Origin: Novosphingobium pokkalii
GTDB taxonomy: Bacteria > Pseudomonadota > Alphaproteobacteria > Sphingomonadales > Sphingomonadaceae
Reading direction: 5' to 3'
Assembly (NCBI RefSeq): GCF_014652855.1
Contig: NZ_BMZP01000005.1
Coordinates: forward strand, 226,782-263,538
Length of the DNA stretch: 36,757 nucleotides
How positions within the stretch are numbered: position 1 is the first letter of the stretch; each line of letters starts with the position of its first letter. Under the pieces are notes generated by a model. The model did no database searches. It saw only the letters and a list, made by a program, of their open reading frames with translations, and had not been told where the DNA came from. Both the position numbers and the translations under genes were made by a program. Positions 7,566 through 15,151 of this stretch are shown here, one piece after another.

Positions 7566-8440
7566 GGCAGCGGCCTTTGATGCACCAGTGCCTCGGGAAA
7601 CTTGCGCGGCACGAAGATGTTGGAAATGCGGCTCATGCTTTCGGAATGGCCCAGCGCCACGAAGCCGCCGGGGTTGAGCGCGTCGAAGAAATGCTCGGCG
7701 GTCTGCCGCCGCGAAAGATCGTCGAAGTAGATCAGCAGGTTGCGGCAGAAGATCACGTCGATCCCGCGCATCCGGGCCATCTGCGTGGGGCTCGACACGT
7801 TGATCACCCCGAAATCGATGGACTCGCGCAAGCTGGGCACCACCTGCCAGTTCTCGCCGTCCAGCTTGCGGAAATAGGTGTCGCGGATGCGCGGGGAAAC
7901 GCGGTGCAGCGCGCGCGCCTGGTAGATGCCTTCGCGCGCGCGGGCGAGGGCGCGGGTATCGATGTCGGACGCGATGATCTCGATGTCGAAATCGCTCGCG
8001 CGCGGCCAGTCCTCCAAGATCGAGATGGCGATCGAATAGGGCTCCTCCCCCGTCGAGCAGGGGATCGACCAGATGCGGATGCGGTCGCGGCGCGGATCCT
8101 TGCGATCGGCGATCTCGTCCAGCATGCGCCGGGTGAGGCAGGCGAACTGGTAGTCCTCGCGGAAGAAATAGGTCTCGTTGACCGTCATCTCGTTGATCAG
8201 CGCCTGCATTTCCGCGCCGCCCGGCTGGAACTTGACCAGCGAGAGATATTCCCGGAACGAGTTGCAGTCGTTGGCCGCCATGCGGTCTTCCAGCCGCTTG
8301 TCGATGAAATAGCGGCGGCTGGCATCCATGCTGATGCCGGTCTTCTTGTAGAAGAAATCGCAGAACACCACGACATCCTCGGCCGAGATGCGCGGGGCGG
8401 CGATGCGATGCAGCGGGGGTGCCTGCGGGGGGCTGGCCAT
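7562..8440 (-). CDS. cheR: Chemotaxis receptor methyltransferase CheR
   Basis: This 292-residue S-adenosylmethionine-dependent enzyme methylates glutamates of receptor signalling helices. The N-terminal helical CheR domain (about 18-75) precedes the catalytic Rossmann domain, with the SAM-binding segment WSIPCSTGEEPYSIA and the late motif VIFCRNLLIYFD. The substrate loop region carries VNETYFFRE. No TPR or pentapeptide-binding extension is present. It lies 4 bases after the HEAT-repeat gene and overlaps the following cheY. Its likely substrate is the double-hairpin receptor at the head of the operon. Confidence 0.96.
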   Translation of the reverse strand: MASPPQAPPLHRIAAPRISAEDVVVFCDFFYKKTGISMDASRRYFIDKRLEDRMAANDCNSFREYLSLVKFQPGGAEMQALINEMTVNETYFFREDYQFACLTRRMLDEIADRKDPRRDRIRIWSIPCSTGEEPYSIAISILEDWPRASDFDIEIIASDIDTRALARAREGIYQARALHRVSPRIRDTYFRKLDGENWQVVPSLRESIDFGVINVSSPTQMARMRGIDVIFCRNLLIYFDDLSRRQTAEHFFDALNPGGFVALGHSESMSRISNIFVPRKFPEALVHQRPLP

Positions 8441-8444
8441 GCGA

Positions 8445-9047
8445 TCAGCCCTCGCTCAGCCGCTGCAAGGCGGTGTCCACGGCAAAGCCCAGGAACGGAT
8501 CGCCAGGAAACCGCGCGGCAATCGCCGCCAGGGCTTCGCCCGCGCCAGGCGCACCGGTTCCGCCCAGCGCCTCGGCCAGGCAGGAACAGACGTTGGGATC
8601 GGCTTCCGCCTGCGCCAGCGCGATCAGCCATTGCGCGATGTCGCCGTCATGGATTTCCCCGGCCAGCAGCACGGCAAAGATGCGCACGTCGGGATCGGCA
8701 TGGCGGCCCAGCGGATCGAGCAGGTCGCGCGCGTGCTCGGGCATCGTCGCCAGGGTTTCCAGCGCGCCGTTGCGCAGCGCCGGATCGGCCGCGCCCAGCA
8801 GCACGGCCAGCCCCTGCGCCGCCGCTGCCGTCTTGGCCGAAGCCAGCGCCAGGAACGCGGCCTGGCGCACGCCATTGTCGGTTTCATGCGGCAGCATCGC
8901 CACCAGCGTGTCGACCGCGCCGGCCTCCCCGGCCAGGGCCTGCACCGCGCGGCGGCGCACCGCCGGATCGGCATGATCCAGGCTCGCGCGCTCTTCCACG
9001 CCCGGCGTGGGCGAAAAATTGCCACCACTGGCTTTCAGCAGGCCCAT
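8445..9047 (-). CDS. HEAT-repeat protein of the che operon
   Basis: The 200-residue product consists mostly of repeating pairs of helices. Segments such as DPAVRRRAVQALAG, NGVRQAAFLALAS, DPALRNGALETLATM and DPDVRIFAVLLAG recur about every 31 residues, the hallmark of HEAT repeats. The start at 9047 (MGLLKAS) lies within the last codons of cheB, a 13-base overlap; the frame is open further upstream but that part is cheB in another frame. HEAT solenoids bind other proteins, so an adaptor role among CheB, CheR and the receptor is plausible. No catalytic motif is visible. Confidence 0.88.
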   Translation of the reverse strand: MGLLKASGGNFSPTPGVEERASLDHADPAVRRRAVQALAGEAGAVDTLVAMLPHETDNGVRQAAFLALASAKTAAAAQGLAVLLGAADPALRNGALETLATMPEHARDLLDPLGRHADPDVRIFAVLLAGEIHDGDIAQWLIALAQAEADPNVCSCLAEALGGTGAPGAGEALAAIAARFPGDPFLGFAVDTALQRLSEG

Positions 9048-10150
9048 GACGTGTTCTCCAGGCCCTTGGCCATGTTGCGCATGCGGGTGAAGGCCAGCCG
9101 TTCCAGGCGGGCCGCGATCTGTGGGCAGGGCAGGATCTCGCACGCGCCGCCCTGTTCGACCAGCGCGCGCGGCATGCCATAGACCACGCAGCTTTCCTCG
9201 CTTTCGGCAATGGTATAGCCGCCCTGGCGGCGCAGTTGCGCCAGCTCGCGCGCGCCATCGTCGCCCATGCCGGTCAGCAGCACGCCGATCAGGGAATCGG
9301 CCGTCACCGTATCCATCGCGGTGGCCACCAGGCGGCTGACACTGGGGTGCCAGGTATGCTCGCGCGCGGAAGGGGCCACCGTGGCGAGCAGGCGCCCGCC
9401 CCGCTCCAGCACGATCATGTCAGCGTCGCCCCGCGCCAGGTAGATCGTGCCGGGTTGCAGTTCGGTCTGGCGGCGCACTTCCTCCACCGGCATGGCGCAG
9501 CACTGGTTGAGCCGCTCGGCAAAGTGGCGCGTGACCGTGGCGGGCATGTGCTGGCACACCAGGATCGGCATGGGATAGTCGGCCGGCAACGGCGCCAGCA
9601 CGTCTTCCAGCGCGGCCGGGCCACCGGTGGACGCGCCCACCAGCGTGAGCGCCTCGTGCCCCGGTCCATAGCTGCCGCCACGCGGGCGCGGGCGCACCGG
9701 CGCGCGCATGATCGCATCGCGCCGCGCCACCAGCCGCTGGCGCAGCCCGCTGGCGCGGCGCACGCTGGCCCCGGCGGCGGCCAGCACTTTGGCGATGATC
9801 TGGTCTTCCTGCTCGCGCAGCGCGGTGGAAACAGTGCCGCCCGGCTTGTGCACGAAATCGACCGCGCCCAGCGCGATCGCCTCCAGCGTGGCCAGCGCGC
9901 CGCGCTCGGTGAGCGAGGAGATCATCACCACCGGCAGCGGGCATTCCGCCATGATCCGGCTGAGGCAGGTGAGCCCGTCCATCTCGGGCATGTTGATATC
10001 CAGCGTGACGACATCGGGCGCATCCTGCGCGATCCGCACCAGCGCCTCGGCCCCGGTGCGCGCGGTCGTCACCTGCAAGCCGCCACGGGTAAGGATGTCG
10101 CCGATCTGGCGGCGCATCAGCGCGGAATCGTCAACTACCAGTGCCTTCAT
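9035..10150 (-). CDS. cheB: Chemotaxis methylesterase/deamidase CheB
   Basis: This 371-residue protein has an N-terminal receiver domain (acidic D7-D8, phosphoacceptor D51 in LDINMPEMDG, K102) and a C-terminal methylesterase domain. The catalytic triad is visible as S174 (GASTGGP), H201 (CQHMP) and D298 (GMGDDGA). Phosphorylation by CheA activates removal of methyl groups from receptors, opposing CheR. A basic, flexible linker spans about 125-165. It is 35 bases downstream of the cheW stop and overlaps the HEAT gene, so adaptation genes are grouped. Confidence 0.97.
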   Translation of the reverse strand: MKALVVDDSALMRRQIGDILTRGGLQVTTARTGAEALVRIAQDAPDVVTLDINMPEMDGLTCLSRIMAECPLPVVMISSLTERGALATLEAIALGAVDFVHKPGGTVSTALREQEDQIIAKVLAAAGASVRRASGLRQRLVARRDAIMRAPVRPRPRGGSYGPGHEALTLVGASTGGPAALEDVLAPLPADYPMPILVCQHMPATVTRHFAERLNQCCAMPVEEVRRQTELQPGTIYLARGDADMIVLERGGRLLATVAPSAREHTWHPSVSRLVATAMDTVTADSLIGVLLTGMGDDGARELAQLRRQGGYTIAESEESCVVYGMPRALVEQGGACEILPCPQIAARLERLAFTRMRNMAKGLENTSWAC

Positions 10151-10185
10151 TGGCCAATGCCTTGATCGGTCGGTCTCGGTGGTGG

Positions 10186-11817
10186 TCAGGCCGCGCGGGC
10201 GGGCGGCACATCGAGCATTTGCGCGGCATCGAGCAGCAGGATCATGCGGCGCTGTTGCGGCAGGTTGGCCACGCGGCGGATCACGCGGCGCTGCTGGTCC
10301 GACATGTCGGGCGCGGGCTTGATGTGCTCGCCGGCAATGCGCATCACTTCCGAAACGGAATCGACGATGAAGCCGGTCTGCACGCCGTGGTGGGTAAACA
10401 CCACGATGCGCTGGCGATCGTTGTCCTCGCAGGGCGGCAGGTTGAAGCGGGCGCGCTGGTCGATCAGCGGGATCACCGCGCCGCGCAGGTTCATCACGCC
10501 GCGAATGTGATCGTCGGTGCGCGGCACGCGGGCAAGATCTTCTGGCACGCGCACGATTTCCTGCACGGTGGCGATGTCCACGCCGAATTCCTCGTCCATC
10601 AGGCGGAACACCACGAACTGTTCCTCGCCCGCTGTCCGCACTTGCGCACGGCGATCGTTTGCGGCCATTGCGTCCTCCCCTGCCACGGCGTGGTCTTCCC
10701 GCCCGGCGAGTTGCCCCTGCATGTCTTGCGTCTGAGCGTCCTTCAGGGCCTCCTCGATCGTGCCGGGGTCGAACATGGCCTCGGCCGACAGGATCGAGAC
10801 CAGCCGCTTGCCCCCGTCGAGGCGGCAGATCGCGGTGATTTCCGCCAGCGAACTGTCGGCCGCGAGCATCGGCGGCATGGCATCGATGCCGCTGCGGCGC
10901 ACGCGCAGCACTTCGTTGACCTTGTCCAGCACCACGCCCACCAGCAGCCCGGCCGGGCCGACCGAAACCACCGCAACGCGGTTGTGATCGGCCACTTGCC
11001 CGGCGGCCAGGCCGAACAGGTGGCGCAGGCTGACCACCGGCAACAGCCGGTCGCGCAGCGCGATCACGCCCATCACGCTGCCCGGCGCCTTGGGCACGCG
11101 GGTGACGGTTTCGGGCAGTTGCACGATCTCGCGCACGCTGTGGATGGGCAGCGCATATTCTTGCCCGGCCACTTCAAAGCTCACCAGTTGCAGCTCTTCC
11201 AGATCGGCCTGGCCCGCCTCTGGCGCGCCGCCCGTCCCGGCAGCGGGATCGCTCGCCAGGCCGGCGGCGAGCCCTGCCCCTTCCGCCCGGCCATGGGCCA
11301 GGGCCTGGAATTCCTGCTCCACCAGCCGCGCGGCATCGAGCACCATGACCAGGCCCAGCCCGCTCTGGTCCTTGATCACCCCGCGCAGCAGGTCAGACCG
11401 CACGCTGGTTTCCACCGAGGCGGCGTCCTCGATCCGCTCGGGATCGACCGAGACCACGCTGACCACGCGATCAACGACAATGCCGATCGATTGCCCGCGA
11501 TCGAGGATCACCACCCGCGTCGCGTCATCGGCCGGCACCGGCGCGCCGCCGAACAGGCTGCGGGTGTTGACCACCGGCAGCACCGTGCCGCGCAGGTTGG
11601 TCAGACCTTCCAGGCTGGGTGGCGCCAGCGGCACGCGCACCACCTCGGGCATGCGGATGATTTCCTTCACTTCGTCAAGCGAGACGGCAAAAGTCTCTCC
11701 GTCCACGGTGAAGATGGTGAACTGCCGGGGCTGCGCCGGGGGCGCCGCGTGGTCCGCACCCGCGCGCGCGGGCGCGAGCTCCGCTGCGCCTTCGGCCTCT
11801 ATCCTGGTATGAAGCAT
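10186..11817 (-). CDS. cheW: Triple-domain CheW coupling protein
   Basis: The 543-residue product contains three consecutive CheW domains: about 32-167, 208-350 and 399-536. They are joined by linkers rich in Ala, Gly and Asp. Each domain has the typical EIIRMPEV/EIVQLPETV/EIVRVPEDL segment, followed by the conserved Arg motif: NLRG in domains 1 and 3, and ALRD in domain 2. CheW couples receptors to CheA, and ordinary CheW is a single domain of roughly 150 residues. Three domains in one chain could bridge several receptor or kinase units in an array. It sits 35 bases after the receptor gene. Confidence 0.95.
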   Translation of the reverse strand: MLHTRIEAEGAAELAPARAGADHAAPPAQPRQFTIFTVDGETFAVSLDEVKEIIRMPEVVRVPLAPPSLEGLTNLRGTVLPVVNTRSLFGGAPVPADDATRVVILDRGQSIGIVVDRVVSVVSVDPERIEDAASVETSVRSDLLRGVIKDQSGLGLVMVLDAARLVEQEFQALAHGRAEGAGLAAGLASDPAAGTGGAPEAGQADLEELQLVSFEVAGQEYALPIHSVREIVQLPETVTRVPKAPGSVMGVIALRDRLLPVVSLRHLFGLAAGQVADHNRVAVVSVGPAGLLVGVVLDKVNEVLRVRRSGIDAMPPMLAADSSLAEITAICRLDGGKRLVSILSAEAMFDPGTIEEALKDAQTQDMQGQLAGREDHAVAGEDAMAANDRRAQVRTAGEEQFVVFRLMDEEFGVDIATVQEIVRVPEDLARVPRTDDHIRGVMNLRGAVIPLIDQRARFNLPPCEDNDRQRIVVFTHHGVQTGFIVDSVSEVMRIAGEHIKPAPDMSDQQRRVIRRVANLPQQRRMILLLDAAQMLDVPPARAA

Positions 11818-11852
11818 GTGCCGTCTCCCTGGCCGGGGGTGTGCCCTGGGAT

Positions 11853-13817
11853 TCAGGCGTTGGATTGCAGCTCGTCGGCCATCGAGGCGATTTCCTCGAT
11901 CGCCACGGCCAGTTCCTCGGCACCCTGGCTCTGCTGCTTGGCGGCGCTGGCGGCCTGGGTGGCGGCCTGGTCCGCCTGGGTCGCGGCGGCGGCGATCTGG
12001 GTGATGCCGGTCTGCACCTCGGTCACCTGGCGCAGCATTTCCGCCGCGCTTGCGCGGATGGCGCGGTTGCCGTCGAGCACTTCGCGCATATCGTCGGTCA
12101 CGCGCGCAAGATCGGCGGTGATGACCTTGTTCTTCTCCACTTCGTCCAGCGCAGAGCGGCTGATGTTGTCGAGGTCTCCGGCAACGTTGGCGATCTGCTC
12201 CTGGATGGTGCGGACCAAGTCCTTGATGCGGTCGGCGTTTTCCGAGGATTCCTCGGCCAGGTTGCGGATGTCGTTGCTCACCACGGCAAAGCCCTGGCCG
12301 AATTCGCCGGCGCGCGCGGCTTCCACCGATCCGTTGACGGCCAGCATGTTGGTCTTGATGCCCACGGTCGTGATCGCTTCCACGATCTTGTCGATCCGGC
12401 GCGAGACCTGGCCCAGTTGCGTCACCTGGCCGCGCAGGCGGGCATTGCTGTCCACCGATTGCGCCACCCCGGCGATCATTTCCTCCACCGCGCTGCGGCT
12501 CTGGGCAATGCGCTCGGACACCGCAACACCGCGCTCCAGGCCTGCCTCGGCCGCCTCGCTCGAACGCTGCGCGCCCTTGCGGATCTGCTCGACCGCCGCG
12601 CTGGACTGGTTGGCCGCTGCCGAGGCGGTGCGGGCGCCACCCGCGATCTGGTCGATCGCCACCAGGATCTGGCTGGCCGACCGGTTGATTTCCTCCACCG
12701 CCGAAGACAGCTCCTCGGCCGCCGAAGCGACTTCCTCGGCGCTTTTGCGCACATCGGTGGCGTTCTTCATGTCCTCGGCGATTTCCGAGAGATTCTGCGC
12801 CGTGGCATCGCTTTCGCGCAGCGCCGTGCCCTGCTGTTCCAGCGTGGCGAGCACTTCCTCGCAGGCGGCGGACTGTTCCGCCGCGGCGCTGGAAATCGCT
12901 TCGGAGCCCTTTTGCGCTTCGACCACGGCCGTTTCGGATTCGGCGTTGAGCCGGGCGATCAGGTCCGCGCCCGAGAGGATCGTGTCCATGTCGCCGCGCA
13001 GCTCGCCAAGTTGCACGGTCACGTCGGTGCCCTTCTGCGCCTCGGCCCGCGCGGCTTCGGCCGAGGCGAGAATGCCTTGCGCGATCTGCTGCACTTCGCC
13101 CTGGATCTGGCCGACCAGCGACTGGATCTCGGTGGCGCTCTTTTCCGATGTTTCAGCGAGGGTGCGCACTTCGTCGGCCACCACGGCAAAGCCCTTGCCA
13201 TGTTCGCCCGCGCGCGCCGCCTCGATCGCGGCATTGAGCGCGAGCAGGTTGGTCTGGTCGGCAATGCGCGCCACGGCCTTGACGATTTCGCCGATGTTGC
13301 TGGCCTGGGCTTCCAGGTCGCTCACCGTCTTGACCGAGGCGGCCTGCCGCTGCGAGGCGGTTTCCAGCGCGCTGACCGACGCGGTGATCTGCACGCGGTT
13401 TTCCTCCAGCAGCTTTTGCAGGCCGCGCGTGCGCTGGAGCGAGGCATCCGCCGCGTGGCGGCAATCGCGCACCAGGCTGCTGATCGTGGTCACGTTCTGG
13501 AGCGATTGCTGCGACGCGCTGGAGGCCTGCTCGGCCCCGGCGGAAATCTGCGTCATTGCCGATTGCAGCAGGTCGAGCGCTTCGGAGGCTTCGGTCACCC
13601 CGCCGGCAAGCTGGATGCTGGCCGCCGCGATTCGCTCGGCGGCCTGTTGCTGGCGGGCATAGGTCCGCGCCGCCCGCTTGCGCGCATCGGCCTCGCGCGT
13701 GGCGGGCGGTTCACCCCCGGCGGCCCGCGCCGGCGCCTTGCGCGCCAGCGTCTGGGTGGCCAGCATGCCCTTGTCGGGGCCGCCGCCATTGAGGTTTTCC
13801 TTCTTCACCAAGGCCAT
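11853..13817 (-). CDS. Cytoplasmic chemoreceptor with two signalling hairpins
   Basis: The 654-residue product is almost entirely coiled-coil and has no transmembrane or periplasmic region. Two receptor signalling tips are present: residues about 183-228 ([21 protein letters not shown], with [14 protein letters not shown]) and about 485-528 ([18 protein letters not shown], with [14 protein letters not shown]). The TNxLAxN motifs lie exactly 300 residues apart. The C-terminus ends [10 protein letters not shown] without a CheR-tethering pentapeptide. The first 60 residues are basic and low in structure and contain no recognisable sensor domain. The start at 13817 is chosen for AAGGAG 8 bases upstream; an in-frame ATG at 13853 lacks this. 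It heads the che operon, so it is probably the cognate receptor. Confidence 0.93.
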   Translation of the reverse strand: MALVKKENLNGGGPDKGMLATQTLARKAPARAAGGEPPATREADARKRAARTYARQQQAAERIAAASIQLAGGVTEASEALDLLQSAMTQISAGAEQASSASQQSLQNVTTISSLVRDCRHAADASLQRTRGLQKLLEENRVQITASVSALETASQRQAASVKTVSDLEAQASNIGEIVKAVARIADQTNLLALNAAIEAARAGEHGKGFAVVADEVRTLAETSEKSATEIQSLVGQIQGEVQQIAQGILASAEAARAEAQKGTDVTVQLGELRGDMDTILSGADLIARLNAESETAVVEAQKGSEAISSAAAEQSAACEEVLATLEQQGTALRESDATAQNLSEIAEDMKNATDVRKSAEEVASAAEELSSAVEEINRSASQILVAIDQIAGGARTASAAANQSSAAVEQIRKGAQRSSEAAEAGLERGVAVSERIAQSRSAVEEMIAGVAQSVDSNARLRGQVTQLGQVSRRIDKIVEAITTVGIKTNMLAVNGSVEAARAGEFGQGFAVVSNDIRNLAEESSENADRIKDLVRTIQEQIANVAGDLDNISRSALDEVEKNKVITADLARVTDDMREVLDGNRAIRASAAEMLRQVTEVQTGITQIAAAATQADQAATQAASAAKQQSQGAEELAVAIEEIASMADELQSNA

Positions 13818-14002
13818 CGCCAACACTCCTTGCCAAGTGCCGGCGGGCGTCAAACACGCGGAAAATCCTGTCGACCGGCTTTGCCCGCATCATGTCGGCA
13901 AGGTGATGATGCGAGGTTGCCGTTGCGATCCGTAAGAGGCGCCCGGCCCCGGGCATGGCGGTTTTAACCATTCCCACAGCGGCGCGCGCGCCTGAAATGG
14001 CC

Positions 14003-14989
14003 TCAGCCGCGCGCCACCAGCTTGCCCGCCAGCACCACCTTGCGCGTCGGCGCATCGGGATTGTCCAGCCGGTCCAGCAGCATGGCCGTGGCCGTGCGGC
14101 CGATTTCCTCCACCGGCTGCTCGATCACGCTGATCCCGCCCGCCCCGCAGGTGCCCTGGCCGACGAAATCCATCCAGTCGTTGTTGTCGAAGCCGGCCAG
14201 CGCGATGTCGCCGGGTACCGACAGCCCCTGCGCGCGCAAGGCGCGCAGGATGTGCAGCAGCATGACACCGTTGCTGGCCACCAGCGCATCGGGGCGGCCG
14301 GGGCCGGACAGCAGCCCGGCCAGCGCGCGCTCCGCCTCGCCCGTGCTGTGCGGCACGGCCATCGCCTGGGCTTCCAGGCCCAGCGCGGCGGCGGCACGCT
14401 CGAACCCGGCGCGGCGTTCCAGGCCCGTGGTGCTCATCGCGCCAAACAGGCCGGCCACGCGGCGGTGGCCACGGGCGTGGAGATGCTCCACCAGCACGGC
14501 GGCCATGCGTTCGTTGTCGAGCAGCACGCAATCGAGGTCCGCCCCCGGAATCGCGCGGTCGATCAAGACCACCGGGCGTTCCCCGGCGGGCCGCTCGGTC
14601 TGCGCGACACGCTGGCGCGACGGCGCCAGGATCACCCCGGCGGCGCGTTCCTGGTGCATCAGGTCAAGGTACATCGCCTCCTTGGCCGGATCCTCGTCGG
14701 TGTTGCACAAGATCACCTGCATGCCGCGCGCGGCGGCCACGGTTTCCACGCTGCGCGAGACGGCGGTGAAGAACGGGTTGCGGATATCGGCCACGATCAG
14801 GCCGATCACGTTGGAATGCCGCGAGCGCAGCCGCCGCGCCGCCAGGTTGGGGCGATAGCCGGTGCTTTCCACCGCCGCCAGCACCCGCGCCTGCATCGCC
14901 GCGTCCACCGCCTTGCCGGCCAGCACCCGCGACACCGTGGCCGCCGAAACCCCGGCCACCCGCGCTACGTCCTTGATCCCCACAGCCAT
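14003..14989 (-). CDS. fruR: LacI-family transcriptional repressor of the fructose operon
   Basis: This 328-residue protein has a LacI-type helix-turn-helix at residues 4-24 (IKDVARVAGVSAATVSRVL) with the hinge helix NLAARRLRS, followed by a periplasmic-binding-protein-like effector domain (about 60-328). It diverges from fruBKA. Nearly identical 14-bp palindromes lie just upstream of its start codon and in the fruB promoter, so it probably represses both itself and the operon. The likely inducer is fructose 1-phosphate or a related sugar phosphate, by analogy. It is functionally like FruR/Cra of other bacteria, but the pathway-specific role is inferred from position. Confidence 0.88.
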   Translation of the reverse strand: MAVGIKDVARVAGVSAATVSRVLAGKAVDAAMQARVLAAVESTGYRPNLAARRLRSRHSNVIGLIVADIRNPFFTAVSRSVETVAAARGMQVILCNTDEDPAKEAMYLDLMHQERAAGVILAPSRQRVAQTERPAGERPVVLIDRAIPGADLDCVLLDNERMAAVLVEHLHARGHRRVAGLFGAMSTTGLERRAGFERAAAALGLEAQAMAVPHSTGEAERALAGLLSGPGRPDALVASNGVMLLHILRALRAQGLSVPGDIALAGFDNNDWMDFVGQGTCGAGGISVIEQPVEEIGRTATAMLLDRLDNPDAPTRKVVLAGKLVARG

Positions 14990-14990
14990 C

Positions 14991-15004
14991 AGAAAACGTT
15001 CTCT
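14991..15004. promoter_or_regulatory. FruR operator O2 (near fruR start)
   Basis: AGAAAACGTTCTCT differs at one position from the perfect palindrome at 15090-15103. It ends directly upstream of the fruR start codon at 14989, where bound repressor would block its own transcription. Confidence 0.65.
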
Positions 15005-15074
15005 CCATCCCCCGGGCCAATCGGCCTGTTCTTCCGTCAAGAATGGCCCCAATCCGCCCATTTGCGCAAGCCTC

Positions 15075-15103
15075 TTGACAAAATTCACGAGAAAACGTTT
15101 TCT
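15075..15103 (+). promoter_or_regulatory. fruB promoter with FruR operator O1
   Basis: TTGACA at 15075-15080 is a consensus -35 box. The 14-bp perfect palindrome AGAAAACGTTTTCT at 15090-15103 covers the second half of the spacer and the place where the -10 box would lie (TTTTCT, a poor match). The central CG with AAA/TTT arms is typical of LacI-family operators. Repressor bound here would exclude RNA polymerase from fruBKA. Confidence 0.7.
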
Positions 15104-15151
15104 GAAAGCACAGCAGCGGCCCAAGCCCGCTGACAAACGGCCCGAGGAGAG

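Noticed and set aside
10141..13662. Open frame of 1173 codons on the plus strand
   Set aside because: It lies opposite cheW and the receptor gene, which have clear family motifs. Its product is rich in His, Arg and Ser with no domain, as expected for the antisense of GC-rich coding DNA.
13818..14002. Possible flagellar-type promoter before the che operon
   Set aside because: No convincing sigma-28 or sigma-70 pair could be found in the 185-base gap; only a GC-rich GCCCGGGGCCGGGC stretch stands out.
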